64,000 nucleotides of DNA from Mycobacterium sp. GA-0227b (GCF_001499855.1 NZ_LQIK01000023.1:401164-465163), one strand, 5' to 3'. Counted from the stretch's first letter, positions 9,717 through 17,908 are shown. Notes: generated by a model not told the origin, from the sequence alone. Made by a program: numbers and translations.

Positions 9717-11233
9717 TGCGCACCGTCGGGGGCAGCACCGACCGCGTGGTGGTGGTCGGCGCCGGGCTCGCCGGACTGTCGGCGGCGCTGCAACTCGCCG
9801 GCCGCGGCCACACCGTGACCGTCGTGGAACGCGGACAGCACCCCGGCGGACGGGTCGGCCGCATGGACATCGGCGGCTACCGCCTCGACACCGGCCCGAC
9901 GGTGCTGACGATGCCCGACATCATCGACGACGCGTTCGCCGCGGTCGGCGAGACCGTCTCGGACCGACTCGACCTGATCGGCGTCGATCCCGCATACCGC
10001 GCGTCGTTCGCCGACGGCAGCACGCTGCAGGTGCGCAGCGATCCCGATGCGATGGCCGCCGAGATCGAACGCTTCGCCGGCAGTTCCGAAGCGGACGGCT
10101 ATGTGCGCCTGCGTAACTGGCTGTCGAAGCTGTACCAGGCCGAGTTCGACGGGTTCATCGCCGCGAACTTCGACTCACCGCTTTCGCTGCTCACGCCGCA
10201 ACTGGCCCGGCTGGCCGCCATCGGCGGGTTCCGCCGGTGGGACAAGATGGTGCGCCGCTACCTGCGCGACGAGCGATTACAGCGGGTGTTCACGTTCCAG
10301 GCGCTGTACGCGGGCGTGCCGCCGCATCGGGCGCTGGCGGTGTACGCGGTGATCGCCTACATGGACACCATCGCGGGCGTCTACTTCCCCCGCGGCGGGG
10401 TGCGTGCGCTTCCCGACGCGCTGGCCGCGGCCGCATCCGATGCGGGCGTCGAGTTCCGTTACGGCTCCGCGGTGTCGGCGCTGGAACGCAGGGGCGACCG
10501 CGCGGTGGCCGTGCACACCGACGGCGGTGACCGGATACCTGCCGACGCGGTGGTGCTCACCACCGAGCTGCCCGACACCTATCGGCTACTCGAAAGGACA
10601 CCGCGTCGCGTGCTTGCGCTGCGACCCGCGCCGTCTGCGGTTGTTGCCCATGTCGGTTGCCGCGCGGTCGGACCGGACGCCGCCGACATCGGCCACCACA
10701 CCATTGTTTTCGGTGACGAATGGAAGCGGACGTTCACCGACATCATCGACGACGGGCGCGTGATGACCGATCCGTCGTTGCTGGTCACCCGGCCCAGCGC
10801 TGGCGACGCCTCGCTGGCGCCCGCCGGCCGCGACCTGCTCTACATCCTCGCGCCGGCACCCAATCTCCAAGTGGGACAGGTCGACTGGGCGTCGATGCGG
10901 GACCGCTATGTCGGTCAGATGATGGACGTCGTCACCACCCGGCTGCCCCGATTGGGGGTGGACGCCGAGGTGTTGCACGTCGTGGATCCGGCGGATTGGG
11001 CGCGTCAAGGCATGGCCGCCGGCACCCCGTTCGCCCTCGCGCACACGTTCGGCCAGACCGGCCCCTTCCGTCCCGCCAACACCGTGCGCGGCATCGCGAA
11101 TGTGGTGCTCGCCGGGTCGTCGACCGTCCCCGGTGTCGGCGTGCCCACCGCGCTGCTGTCGGGGCGGTTGGCCGCCGACCGAATCACCGGCCTACCGATT
11201 CGGCGGGCCCGCAGCCAGGTGGTGCAAACATGA
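9716..11233 (+). CDS. crtI: Phytoene desaturase
   Basis: FAD-dependent enzyme converting phytoene to lycopene by successive desaturations. About 505 residues: the N-terminal 'VVVVGAGLAGLSAALQLAG' FAD motif is followed by 'GGRVGRMDIGGYRLDTGPTVLTMP', the CrtI hallmark. The C-terminal bacterial phytoene dehydrogenase signature runs from 'NVVLAGSSTVPGVGVPTALL' to 'GRLAADRI'. ATG 9716 overlaps the crtE stop as TGATG; a GTG at 9713 is equally possible and adds one residue. The stop overlaps crtB (ATGA). Confidence 0.95.
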   Translation: MRTVGGSTDRVVVVGAGLAGLSAALQLAGRGHTVTVVERGQHPGGRVGRMDIGGYRLDTGPTVLTMPDIIDDAFAAVGETVSDRLDLIGVDPAYRASFADGSTLQVRSDPDAMAAEIERFAGSSEADGYVRLRNWLSKLYQAEFDGFIAANFDSPLSLLTPQLARLAAIGGFRRWDKMVRRYLRDERLQRVFTFQALYAGVPPHRALAVYAVIAYMDTIAGVYFPRGGVRALPDALAAAASDAGVEFRYGSAVSALERRGDRAVAVHTDGGDRIPADAVVLTTELPDTYRLLERTPRRVLALRPAPSAVVAHVGCRAVGPDAADIGHHTIVFGDEWKRTFTDIIDDGRVMTDPSLLVTRPSAGDASLAPAGRDLLYILAPAPNLQVGQVDWASMRDRYVGQMMDVVTTRLPRLGVDAEVLHVVDPADWARQGMAAGTPFALAHTFGQTGPFRPANTVRGIANVVLAGSSTVPGVGVPTALLSGRLAADRITGLPIRRARSQVVQT

Positions 11234-12177
11234 TCGGTTCCGAACTCGACGCCGCGGGCGTCCATGACCCGGCCCTGCGCGAGGCCTATCGTCGTTGCCG
11301 CACAATCAACGCCGAGCACGGCCGCACGTTCTTCCTGGCCACCCGGTTGCTGGCCCCCGAACAGCGTCCCGCCGTGCACGCTTTGTACGGTTTCGCCCGC
11401 CGCGCCGACGACATCCTCGACGACTTCGACCCCGTCGTCAGCATGGGTGAACGCGCAGACCAGTTGCAGCGGCTGGCCACCGAGCTCTTCAACTGCCTTG
11501 CGCAGGGCAGCTGCGACGACGACGACCCGACGCTCACCGCGGTCGTGCACTGCGCGCGCCGGTACGGCATCCCGTGGGAGCTGTTCGACGACTTCCTCGG
11601 CTCGATGCGCATGGACCTGACCGTCACCGACTATCCCGACCGGGCCGCGCTCGACCGCTACATGTACGGCTCGGCGGAGGTCATCGGCCTGCAACTGCTG
11701 CCCGTGCTCGGAACCGTCGGACCGCCCGAAGAGGCGGCACCGCATGCGGCTGCGCTCGGAAAAGCGTTCCAGCTCACCAACTTCCTGCGTGACATCGACG
11801 AGGACCTCGAGCGTGGCAGGGTCTACCTGCCCGCCGACGAACTGGCCAACCACGGCGTGGACCGTGACGTGCTGACGTGGTGCCGCGAGAACCGGCGCAC
11901 CGACGCCAAGGTGCGGCGTGCGCTGGTCGAGCAAATTGCCGTCAACCGGCGCGTGTACGACTACGCGCGGCACGGTATCGCCCTTCTGCGCCCGCGTTCG
12001 CGCCCGTGCGTGACGGCGGCCCTGACGCTGTACTCCGAGATACTCGATCGCATCGAGGAGATGGACTTCGCCGTGTTCAGCCAGCGCGCCTCGGTGAGCA
12101 TCGGCCGCCGTATCCGGGTCGGCGGGACCGGGCTGTTCAAGGCCTGGGCCGCACGGCATCGGGAGCACAGGGTGTGA
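11230..12177 (+). CDS. crtB: Phytoene synthase
   Basis: Head-to-head condensation of two GGPP to phytoene, the first carotenoid-specific step. The 315-residue protein carries 'GRTFFLATRLL' and the first Asp-rich motif 'RRADDILDDFD' near residue 60. The second is in 'LTNFLRDIDEDLERGRVYLP' near 185, the usual squalene/phytoene synthase signature. ATG 11230 overlaps the crtI stop, and the stop overlaps the crtYc GTG/ATG pair. The operon order crtE-I-B-Yc-Yd matches that described for Mycobacterium aurum and other actinobacteria. Confidence 0.96.
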   Translation: MIGSELDAAGVHDPALREAYRRCRTINAEHGRTFFLATRLLAPEQRPAVHALYGFARRADDILDDFDPVVSMGERADQLQRLATELFNCLAQGSCDDDDPTLTAVVHCARRYGIPWELFDDFLGSMRMDLTVTDYPDRAALDRYMYGSAEVIGLQLLPVLGTVGPPEEAAPHAAALGKAFQLTNFLRDIDEDLERGRVYLPADELANHGVDRDVLTWCRENRRTDAKVRRALVEQIAVNRRVYDYARHGIALLRPRSRPCVTAALTLYSEILDRIEEMDFAVFSQRASVSIGRRIRVGGTGLFKAWAARHREHRV

Positions 12178-12179
12178 CG

Positions 12180-12524
12180 ATGGACAACTGGCAGTACCTC
12201 CTCGTGCTGGCCGCCTGCCTCACGATCACGGCGCCGTTGGAACTGCTCGGCGAAGGGGTTTACCGGCAGGCGCGGCGGGCCGCCGCCGCGGTGCTCCCCG
12301 TCGCGGCGGTGTTCGTACTCTGGGATGCCATCGCGATCGCCGCCGACGTGTGGACGTACAACCCGCAATACGTCACGGGTATCGACGTCCCGGGCGTGAT
12401 GCCCGTCGAGGAACTCCTGTTCTTCGTGGTGATCCCGCTGTGCGGCCTACTGACCTACAACGCCGTCGACACCATACTGGGCTGGCTGCAACGGATGCGG
12501 AACCGAGCGGAGCGCGTGAAGTGA
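12180..12524 (+). CDS. crtYc: Lycopene cyclase subunit c (heterodimeric type)
   Basis: Small membrane protein (114 residues) with three hydrophobic segments and the conserved 'PLEL' and 'MPVEELLFFVVIPLCG' motifs (PxE[ED]) of the CrtYc/CrtYd heterodimeric cyclases found in Gram-positive bacteria. With CrtYd it closes both ends of lycopene to give beta-carotene. I use ATG 12180 ('MDNWQYLLVLAA'); a GTG at 12174 forms a GTGA overlap with the crtB stop and would add two residues. Its stop overlaps the crtYd GTG. Confidence 0.93.
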   Translation: MDNWQYLLVLAACLTITAPLELLGEGVYRQARRAAAAVLPVAAVFVLWDAIAIAADVWTYNPQYVTGIDVPGVMPVEELLFFVVIPLCGLLTYNAVDTILGWLQRMRNRAERVK

Positions 12525-12850
12525 TCGGACTGGGATACACGGTGCCCGCCGTGCTGGCGGTTATCGCGGTCTGTGCAATGGAATTGGGCGTTCTGCGGAC
12601 CGGACTGTTCCGCAGACCGGCGTACTGGATCTCGATGGTCATCGTGACGGGTTTCCAGATCCCGGTCGACGGCTGGCTCACGAAGTTGAGCGCACCCATC
12701 GTCATCTACGACGAGAAGCACACCAGCGGGATCCGCTTTCCGTTCGACATCCCGGTCGAAGACTTCCTTTTCGGATGGGCCATGGTCACCGCGGTGCTGC
12801 TGCTGTGGGAGCGGCAGCGGCTACGCGCACAAAGAAAGGACGTGTCGTGA
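12521..12850 (+). CDS. crtYd: Lycopene cyclase subunit d (heterodimeric type)
   Basis: 109 residues, three predicted membrane segments, with the second cyclase motif 'FDIPVEDFLFGWAMVT' (PxED). Works with CrtYc; neither half is active alone in the characterised family. The GTG at 12521 overlaps the crtYc TGA by 4 bases, and its own TGA overlaps the next GTG, indicating strict translational coupling. The presence of a beta-cyclase pair before crtU fits an aromatic-ring carotenoid made from beta-carotene. Confidence 0.93.
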   Translation: MIGLGYTVPAVLAVIAVCAMELGVLRTGLFRRPAYWISMVIVTGFQIPVDGWLTKLSAPIVIYDEKHTSGIRFPFDIPVEDFLFGWAMVTAVLLLWERQRLRAQRKDVS

Positions 12851-13578
12851 AGGTCGGTGCGGGACGTCATTCCGAAGACCCCTGCGATGTTCCGGCCGCA
12901 TTCGACGACGGCGCACCGGCGTATGACACGCTGGTCGACTCCAATCCGGGATACCACGCGCACCTTCGGATCTCCGCACAGCGGATGCGGTTACCCGACG
13001 CCGGCCGCGGGCTACGCCTGCTCGACGCCGGGTGTGGCACCGGCGCATCCACCGCCGCGCTGCTGTCCGTGGCGCCGCACGCGCAGATCGTGGGCGTGGA
13101 CGGCTCGCAGGGCATGCTTGCCGAGGCGCGCGCCAAGCGGTGGCCCTCGACGGTCCGATTCGTACACAGCCGCATCGAAGACCTCGCCGCCGCCGGTGTC
13201 CACGGGCCCTTCGACGGTGTCTTCGCCGCCTACCTCGTGCGCAACCTGCCCGACCCCGACACCCAGCTGCGCGAGTTCCGTTCCCTGCTGCGGCCGGGCG
13301 CGACGCTGGCGGTGCACGAGTACTCGGTGCGGGACTCACGGCTGGCCACCGCGGTGTGGAACGCCGTCTGTGCCGCGATCATCATCCCGAGCGGTCGGCT
13401 CCGCAGCGGTGACGCGTCGCTATACCGGTATCTGCGCCGCAGCGTGAACCGCTTCGACGGTGCCGCCGAGTTCCGTAACCGGCTGCGCCGCAACGGGTTC
13501 ACGGCGGTACGCAGCGAGACGATGCCGGGCTGGCAACGCAACATCGTGCACACCTTCCTCGCCGAGGCCCCCCGATGA
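12847..13578 (+). CDS. SAM-dependent methyltransferase in carotenoid operon (CrtT-like)
   Basis: 243 residues with a class I methyltransferase fold. Motif I is 'LRLLDAGCGTGASTAALL' near residue 57, an acidic 'IVGVDGSQGM' loop follows, and 'FDGVFAAYLVRNLPDPD' is the post-motif region. It lies between the lycopene cyclase and crtU exactly where Streptomyces griseus carries crtT in its crtY-crtT-crtU group; CrtT's reaction is not established as far as I know. It starts with a GTG overlapping the crtYd stop and ends overlapping crtU (ATGA). Possible roles include methylating a hydroxylated carotenoid or a quinone-like intermediate; neither can be read from sequence. Confidence 0.85.
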   Translation: MKVGAGRHSEDPCDVPAAFDDGAPAYDTLVDSNPGYHAHLRISAQRMRLPDAGRGLRLLDAGCGTGASTAALLSVAPHAQIVGVDGSQGMLAEARAKRWPSTVRFVHSRIEDLAAAGVHGPFDGVFAAYLVRNLPDPDTQLREFRSLLRPGATLAVHEYSVRDSRLATAVWNAVCAAIIIPSGRLRSGDASLYRYLRRSVNRFDGAAEFRNRLRRNGFTAVRSETMPGWQRNIVHTFLAEAPR

Positions 13579-15092
13579 CCGATCCGCGCCGCGTGACGCA
13601 CGCCGCCCCGACCGGCTCTCCCGCCGCGGCCGCGCTGCCGGACAGACCGCAAGTGGTGGTCGTCGGCGCGGGCATCGCCGGTCTGGCTGCGGCCACCGGG
13701 CTGGCCGAACGCGGGGTGCGCGTAGACGTCCTCGAACGCGAGCCCTACCTCGGTGGGCGCGTCGGAAGCTGGACCGAGTCGCTCGAAGACGGCACGCCGG
13801 TGGCCATGAACCGCGGCTTCCACGCATTCTTCCGGCAGTACTACAACTTGCGAAACCTGCTGCGGCGCATCGACCCTGCGCTGCGAATGCTCAGCCCCGT
13901 GCTGGACTACCCGCTCGTCGATGCGCACGGCCGGTGCGATACCTTCCGCGGTCTGCCCCGCACCCCACCGTTGAACGCGCTGGCCTTCGCGCTGCGCAGC
14001 CCGACGTTCCGCTTGCGAGACCTGGCGCGGCTCAACGCGCGCGCCGCAGCACCGTTGGCCGCGGTCACGGTGCCCGGGATCTACCACGAGCTGGATCACC
14101 TCGATGCCGACACTTTCCTGCGCGACATCAACTTCCCCGAGCCCGCACGCCATCTGGCCTTCGAGGTGTTCTCGAGAAGCTTCTTCTCCGAGCCGGCCGA
14201 GCTCTCCGCCGCGGAGCTGGCGACGATGTTCCACATCTACTTCCTGGGTTCCAGCGAAGGTCTCGTCTTCGACGTCGCCAACGCCAACTTCGATGCGGCA
14301 CTGTGGAACCCGTTGCGTGCTTATCTGGATTCACTGGGCGTTCGCGTACACACCGGCGTGTCGGCGACCGAGGTGCACGGCGGGGCCCGGTTCGTGGTGC
14401 GTACGGACGGTGGAGCCCGCATCGAGGCGGACGGGATCGTGCTCGCGACCGACGTGGCGGGCCTGCAGCGCATCGTCGACGGCTCGCCTGCCCTCGGCGA
14501 CGTCGAATGGCGGTCCCGGATCGCCGCGATGCGTACCGCCGCACCGTTCGTCGTGCAGCGACTGTGGCTGGACCGGCCGGTGAATCCGGACCGCGCCGCG
14601 TTTCTCGGGACGGGCGGGCGACCGCCGCTGGACAATGTCAGTGTGCTGGAGAGATACGAGCGCGAGGCCATGAGCTGGTCCCGCAGCACCGGCGGCTCGG
14701 TGGTGGAGTTGCATTCGTACGCGGTGACCGACGGGTCGGCCGACGTACGCGAGCACCTACCGGCGCGGATGCGCGAACTGTATCCCGAGACCGCCGGCGC
14801 CACCATCGTCGGTGAGCGGGTGCTGTGCCGTCAGGATTGCCCACGTTTCGCCCCCGGTGACTTTGCGCGCCGCCCGACCGTCGCGACACCGCAGGCCGGT
14901 TTGGTGTTGGCCGGCGACGGAATTCGCGTCGACCTGCCTGTCGCGCTGATGGAGCGTGCCGCCACCACCGGATGGACGGCGGCCAATCTGCTGTTGAAGC
15001 GCTTCGGCCTCACTGGACACGATCTGCACACCGTGCCGACCCAGGGTCGCTTCGCACCGTTGCGGCGTCTGGCCGAAAGGCAGCACACATGA
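13575..15092 (+). CDS. crtU: Isorenieratene synthase / beta-carotene desaturase-methyltransferase
   Basis: FAD-dependent enzyme that desaturates the beta-ionone ring of beta-carotene with a 1,2-methyl shift, giving aromatic end groups (isorenieratene). The 505-residue product has 'VVVVGAGIAGLAAATGLAE' near residue 33 and 'GGRVGSWTESLEDGTPVAMN' followed by 'RGFHAFFRQYYNLRNLLRR'. The 'FSRSFFSEPAELSAAELATM' block is highly characteristic of actinobacterial CrtU. The C-terminal FAD contact is 'LVLAGDGIRVDLPVALMERA'. It is coupled on both sides by 4-base overlaps. Product assignment follows from family and from the complete upstream pathway; a mono-aromatic product (beta-isorenieratene) cannot be excluded. 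Confidence 0.9.
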   Translation: MTDPRRVTHAAPTGSPAAAALPDRPQVVVVGAGIAGLAAATGLAERGVRVDVLEREPYLGGRVGSWTESLEDGTPVAMNRGFHAFFRQYYNLRNLLRRIDPALRMLSPVLDYPLVDAHGRCDTFRGLPRTPPLNALAFALRSPTFRLRDLARLNARAAAPLAAVTVPGIYHELDHLDADTFLRDINFPEPARHLAFEVFSRSFFSEPAELSAAELATMFHIYFLGSSEGLVFDVANANFDAALWNPLRAYLDSLGVRVHTGVSATEVHGGARFVVRTDGGARIEADGIVLATDVAGLQRIVDGSPALGDVEWRSRIAAMRTAAPFVVQRLWLDRPVNPDRAAFLGTGGRPPLDNVSVLERYEREAMSWSRSTGGSVVELHSYAVTDGSADVREHLPARMRELYPETAGATIVGERVLCRQDCPRFAPGDFARRPTVATPQAGLVLAGDGIRVDLPVALMERAATTGWTAANLLLKRFGLTGHDLHTVPTQGRFAPLRRLAERQHT

Positions 15093-16096
15093 GCATGTTC
15101 GCGGACCTGAAAGCCCGGTTGGCGAAAACCACGCCGTTCGAGGTACTTTCACGCACCCCGTGGTCCGGGCAGCGGCCCACCTACCGCGACGCCGAAGCGG
15201 CGGTCATCCAGTCCGCGCTGCGGCGCTCCCAGCGCAGGCCCAGCGGCAACTGGTACGCGTTCGCGGCCAGCGACACCATCGACAAACGGCCGATCGGTGC
15301 CACCGTCGGTGGTATCGAACTGGTCGCGTGGCGGGCCCGAGGCGGTGCGCTCGCGGTCGGTCCCGCGGCCTGCCCACACCTCGGCGCGGACCTCTCGACG
15401 GGCACCAACGACTGCGGAACGTTGATCTGCCCGTGGCATGGTTTGCGCTTCGACGGCGCCCGGACATGGAGTTGGCGGCCCTATCCGACGCATGACGACG
15501 GGGTGCTCGCCTGGGTTCGACTCGACGCGCTAGGCGGTGAAAAACCCACGGCGGCACCGCTATTGCCGAAGCGTCCGCGGGGACCACACCTGTCCGCGGT
15601 GACCCGGCTGGTCGGCACCTGCGAACCCCGCGACGTGATCGCCAACCGGCTCGACCCTTGGCACGGGGCGTGGTTCCACCCTTACTCCTTCACGCGACTC
15701 GAGGTCCTTTCGTCGCCGGCCGCCGACGACGAACTGCCGGGGGAGGCGGACCGCTTCCTGGTCGCCGTCACATTCCGGATCGGCCGTCTGGGTGTCCCCG
15801 TGATCGCGGAGTTCAGCACTCCGGAGCCGCGAACCATCGTCATGCGAATCATCGACGGCGAAGGCGCGGGCAGCGTGGTGGAGACACACGCCACTCCGCT
15901 CGGGACCGCCGGCGACGGTTCGGCCCGCACCGCGGTGATCGAAGCGGTCATCGCGCACTCCGACCGTCCCGGCTTCATCCATGCGTTGCGCGGCGCACCG
16001 TTGATCACCCCGTTCATGCGACGCGCGGCCACGCGGTTGTGGCGCGACGACCTCGCCTACGCCGAGCGGCTCTATCGTCTCCGTCAACTCTCTTGA
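15089..16096 (+). CDS. Rieske non-haem iron oxygenase (DUF5914-type) coupled to crtU
   Basis: 335 residues. The Rieske [2Fe-2S] site is C95-P-H97 with C114-PW-H117, 16 residues apart. A mononuclear iron site D189-x2-H192-x4-H197 lies in 'NRLDPWHGAWFHPYS', and an acidic pair near 320-321 ('RDDLAYAERLYR') could be the third iron ligand. This is the full architecture of a terminal Rieske oxygenase, not a stray ferredoxin. Its ATG overlaps the crtU stop, so it is the last gene of the crt operon. The likely role is ring or chain hydroxylation or ketolation of the aromatic carotenoid; no reductase partner is encoded nearby. The protein resembles those annotated as DUF5914. Confidence 0.85.
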   Translation: MSMFADLKARLAKTTPFEVLSRTPWSGQRPTYRDAEAAVIQSALRRSQRRPSGNWYAFAASDTIDKRPIGATVGGIELVAWRARGGALAVGPAACPHLGADLSTGTNDCGTLICPWHGLRFDGARTWSWRPYPTHDDGVLAWVRLDALGGEKPTAAPLLPKRPRGPHLSAVTRLVGTCEPRDVIANRLDPWHGAWFHPYSFTRLEVLSSPAADDELPGEADRFLVAVTFRIGRLGVPVIAEFSTPEPRTIVMRIIDGEGAGSVVETHATPLGTAGDGSARTAVIEAVIAHSDRPGFIHALRGAPLITPFMRRAATRLWRDDLAYAERLYRLRQLS

Positions 16097-16101
16097 GTCG
16101 G

Positions 16102-16113
16102 TTTTGCATCGAT
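16102..16113. promoter_or_regulatory. Second copy of the crt-promoter 12-mer
   Basis: TTTTGCATCGAT here is the exact reverse complement of ATCGATGCAAAA at 8475-8486 in front of crtE. It lies 22 bases before the ATG of the small tudor-like gene at 16135 and just after the crt operon. It may be a regulator site for that gene; this is inference from repetition. Confidence 0.45.
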
Positions 16114-16134
16114 TTTGTCGGGTATCCGCGCCTG

Positions 16135-16344
16135 ATGAGCACAAACATCGGCAAGGGCGACAAGGTTCAGTGGAAGAGCCACGGCAACACCGTGACCGGG
16201 ACGGTCGAGGAGAAGATCACCTCGGACACCGAGGCCGCGGGCCGCACCGTGCGCGCCGACTCCGACAATCCGCAGTACCGGGTACGCAGCGACAAGAGCG
16301 GCCGAGACGCGGTGCACAAGCCGGAATCGCTGAAGAAGAAGTAG
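16135..16344 (+). CDS. Small DUF2945 / HVA tudor-like domain protein
   Basis: 69-residue basic protein. 'KGDKVQWKSHGNTVTGTVEEK' and 'NPQYRVRSDKSGRDAVHKPE' are the two strands-and-loop halves of the DUF2945 (hypervirulence-associated TUDOR) domain. The function is unknown; the fold suggests binding of peptides or nucleic acid. The ATG at 16135 follows the crt operon by 38 bases and the 12-mer at 16102, so it could be light- or carotenoid-coregulated. Such proteins are common in actinobacteria outside carotenoid loci, so the association may be accidental. Confidence 0.8.
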   Translation: MSTNIGKGDKVQWKSHGNTVTGTVEEKITSDTEAAGRTVRADSDNPQYRVRSDKSGRDAVHKPESLKKK

Positions 16345-16376
16345 CGCCGTGGCCGACACAGCGAGGCGCTACTTTC

Positions 16377-16940
16377 TCAGGAACTGGGCCACTCCCCATG
16401 CACGTAGCGCTCGTCGAGTAGCGGTATCTGGTCCATGGCCCACGGACTGATCGACCACGGCAGCCCGACGGCCGAGCGAAGCTGCCTCCAGGAGACCCAC
16501 ATCCATTCCATGACCTCGTCCGGATCGGGTCGAAGCCGGTCGTCGCAGCGGGCGAAGAACACCGGGCAGATCTCGTTCTCGACGGTGCCGTCGGCGGCCA
16601 CCGCGCGATACCGGAAGTCGGGCAGCACGCAGACCAGCGAATTGATCGACACGCCCAATTCCTGTGCGGCGCGGCGGCGCACCGCGTTCTCGACCTGCTC
16701 CCCCGGCGCCGGATGTCCACAAAACGAGTTCGACCACACCCCCGGCCACGTCATCTTTCCCAGGGCACGACGGGTCAACAGCACGTGGCCGTCCGCGTCG
16801 AACAGGTAACAGGAAAATCCGAGGTGCAGGGGGGTCGCGGCATGATGGACGGTCGTCTTGGCGGCGCTGCCGATGTGGCGGCCGTCCTCGTCGAGCAGCA
16901 CAACGGACTCATCCGTCGTGGCGGTGGTCGATGCTGACAC
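16377..16940 (-). CDS. idi: Isopentenyl-diphosphate delta-isomerase, type I
   Basis: Interconverts IPP and DMAPP, supplying the allylic primer for CrtE. The 187-residue Nudix-fold enzyme has the catalytic Cys in 'WSNSFCGHPAPGE', the metal-binding His/Glu set ('HHAATPLHLGFSC') and the second catalytic acid in 'ENEICPVFF'. The start is GTG 16940. It faces the crt operon tail to tail and lies downstream of the MerR-type regulator on the same strand (53-base gap), so idi is probably cotranscribed with the regulator or from its own promoter. Its presence extends the locus to precursor supply. Confidence 0.95.
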   Translation of the reverse strand: MSASTTATTDESVVLLDEDGRHIGSAAKTTVHHAATPLHLGFSCYLFDADGHVLLTRRALGKMTWPGVWSNSFCGHPAPGEQVENAVRRRAAQELGVSINSLVCVLPDFRYRAVAADGTVENEICPVFFARCDDRLRPDPDEVMEWMWVSWRQLRSAVGLPWSISPWAMDQIPLLDERYVHGEWPSS

Positions 16941-16993
16941 CTCGAATACATACCCAGAATGGGGCTAACCGACGCGAAGTCGATGCGCAGGCG

Positions 16994-17830
16994 TCACGGG
17001 CCCGGTACGCAGCACTTCACCGCCTCGCGCAGGCTGTGCACGCGCACGCCCGGCTTCACCGCGGACACGGCCTCCCACCCCGGTCCGCCGAGCAGTACCA
17101 CCGCATCAGCGGCCACCGCCCCAACCATGTCCCCGTCGGCGGTATCGGCGGTCTGCGACCACAACATCACCGTGACGGGCGGCCGCACCCGCGCGATCGC
17201 GTCGGTCAGCGCCGAAAGTGGAACGTCCGCGCCCAGTGTCAGCGCACCGTGTCCACGTTCCCCGAGCGCAGCGCGCAATGCCTCGAGCGGCAGTGCGTGC
17301 GTCTCTCGCGAGGTGCACGCCAAGACCACCGACGTCGACGTGTCGAGCGGCGCGAGCGGCTCCCGCTGCAGCGCCCGCGACACCGCCCAAGACAGCGCGT
17401 GCTCGACGTCGATACAACCGCCGCTCGCATCCTGTCTGGCAACGATTGTCGCGAACGCCGGCCGAACGATCAGGTCCCACGTATCGAGTACGCCGAAGTG
17501 ATGCAGGTGCGACTCCAGCAGCCGGCCCAGCGCAACGTGGTCGAGTTCGAACGCGGCCGCCAACAACGAGTCGACGTCGCCACGTGGGGGCAGAACGGAT
17601 TCCATCGCCAGCCGCGCCGCGCTGCGCGCGCTCGTGCCCTGGCCCATCAGCTCGTGCATGTGCCGCACGACCACGACGTCGTTCTCGCTGTAGAGCCGAT
17701 GCCGGCCGGGCCGGTGGCGCGAGGGCCCCACGCCGTAGCGCTGACTCCAGCTGCGCAGCGTCGCCGTTGGGACACCGACACGTTCGGCTACCACACGGAC
17801 GGTGTACCTGGGCTCGTCAGCGTCGTCCAT
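16994..17830 (-). CDS. MerR-family regulator with degenerate B12-binding domain (CarH/LitR-like)
   Basis: 278 residues. The N-terminal MerR helix-turn-helix is 'YTVRVVAERVGVPTATLRSW' (9-28) with wing 'GRHRLYSENDV'. A helical bundle (~85-150) and a Rossmann-like cobalamin-binding domain (~165-275) follow, as in light-sensing CarH/LitR. Two hallmark residues differ. The W-x9-EH capping motif keeps E143-H144 but has Q133 for Trp, and the lower B12 motif E-x-H-x-x-G reads E176-T-H178-A-L-P181. B12 or light dependence is therefore doubtful. I start at ATG 17830, with GGAAAG just upstream; a GTG at 17842 is the alternative. Its place beside idi and crt, and shared motifs, point to control of carotenogenesis. 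Confidence 0.88.
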   Translation of the reverse strand: MDDADEPRYTVRVVAERVGVPTATLRSWSQRYGVGPSRHRPGRHRLYSENDVVVVRHMHELMGQGTSARSAARLAMESVLPPRGDVDSLLAAAFELDHVALGRLLESHLHHFGVLDTWDLIVRPAFATIVARQDASGGCIDVEHALSWAVSRALQREPLAPLDTSTSVVLACTSRETHALPLEALRAALGERGHGALTLGADVPLSALTDAIARVRPPVTVMLWSQTADTADGDMVGAVAADAVVLLGGPGWEAVSAVKPGVRVHSLREAVKCCVPGP

Positions 17831-17893
17831 CGGGCTTTCCACTGCGGTTTCGACCTCGTCACAGTAAACCCGTCGGCGAACTCAACGCACAAC

Positions 17894-17908
17894 CGATGCA
17901 GCGATTCG
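17894..17908. promoter_or_regulatory. CGATGCA-type motif in the regulator's upstream region
   Basis: CGATGCA at 17894-17900 followed by CGATTCG at 17902-17908, in the 122-base divergent gap between the MerR-type gene and the gene at 17953. The motif is that of the crtE promoter repeats, suggesting autoregulation. A single 7-mer is weak evidence on its own. Confidence 0.35.
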
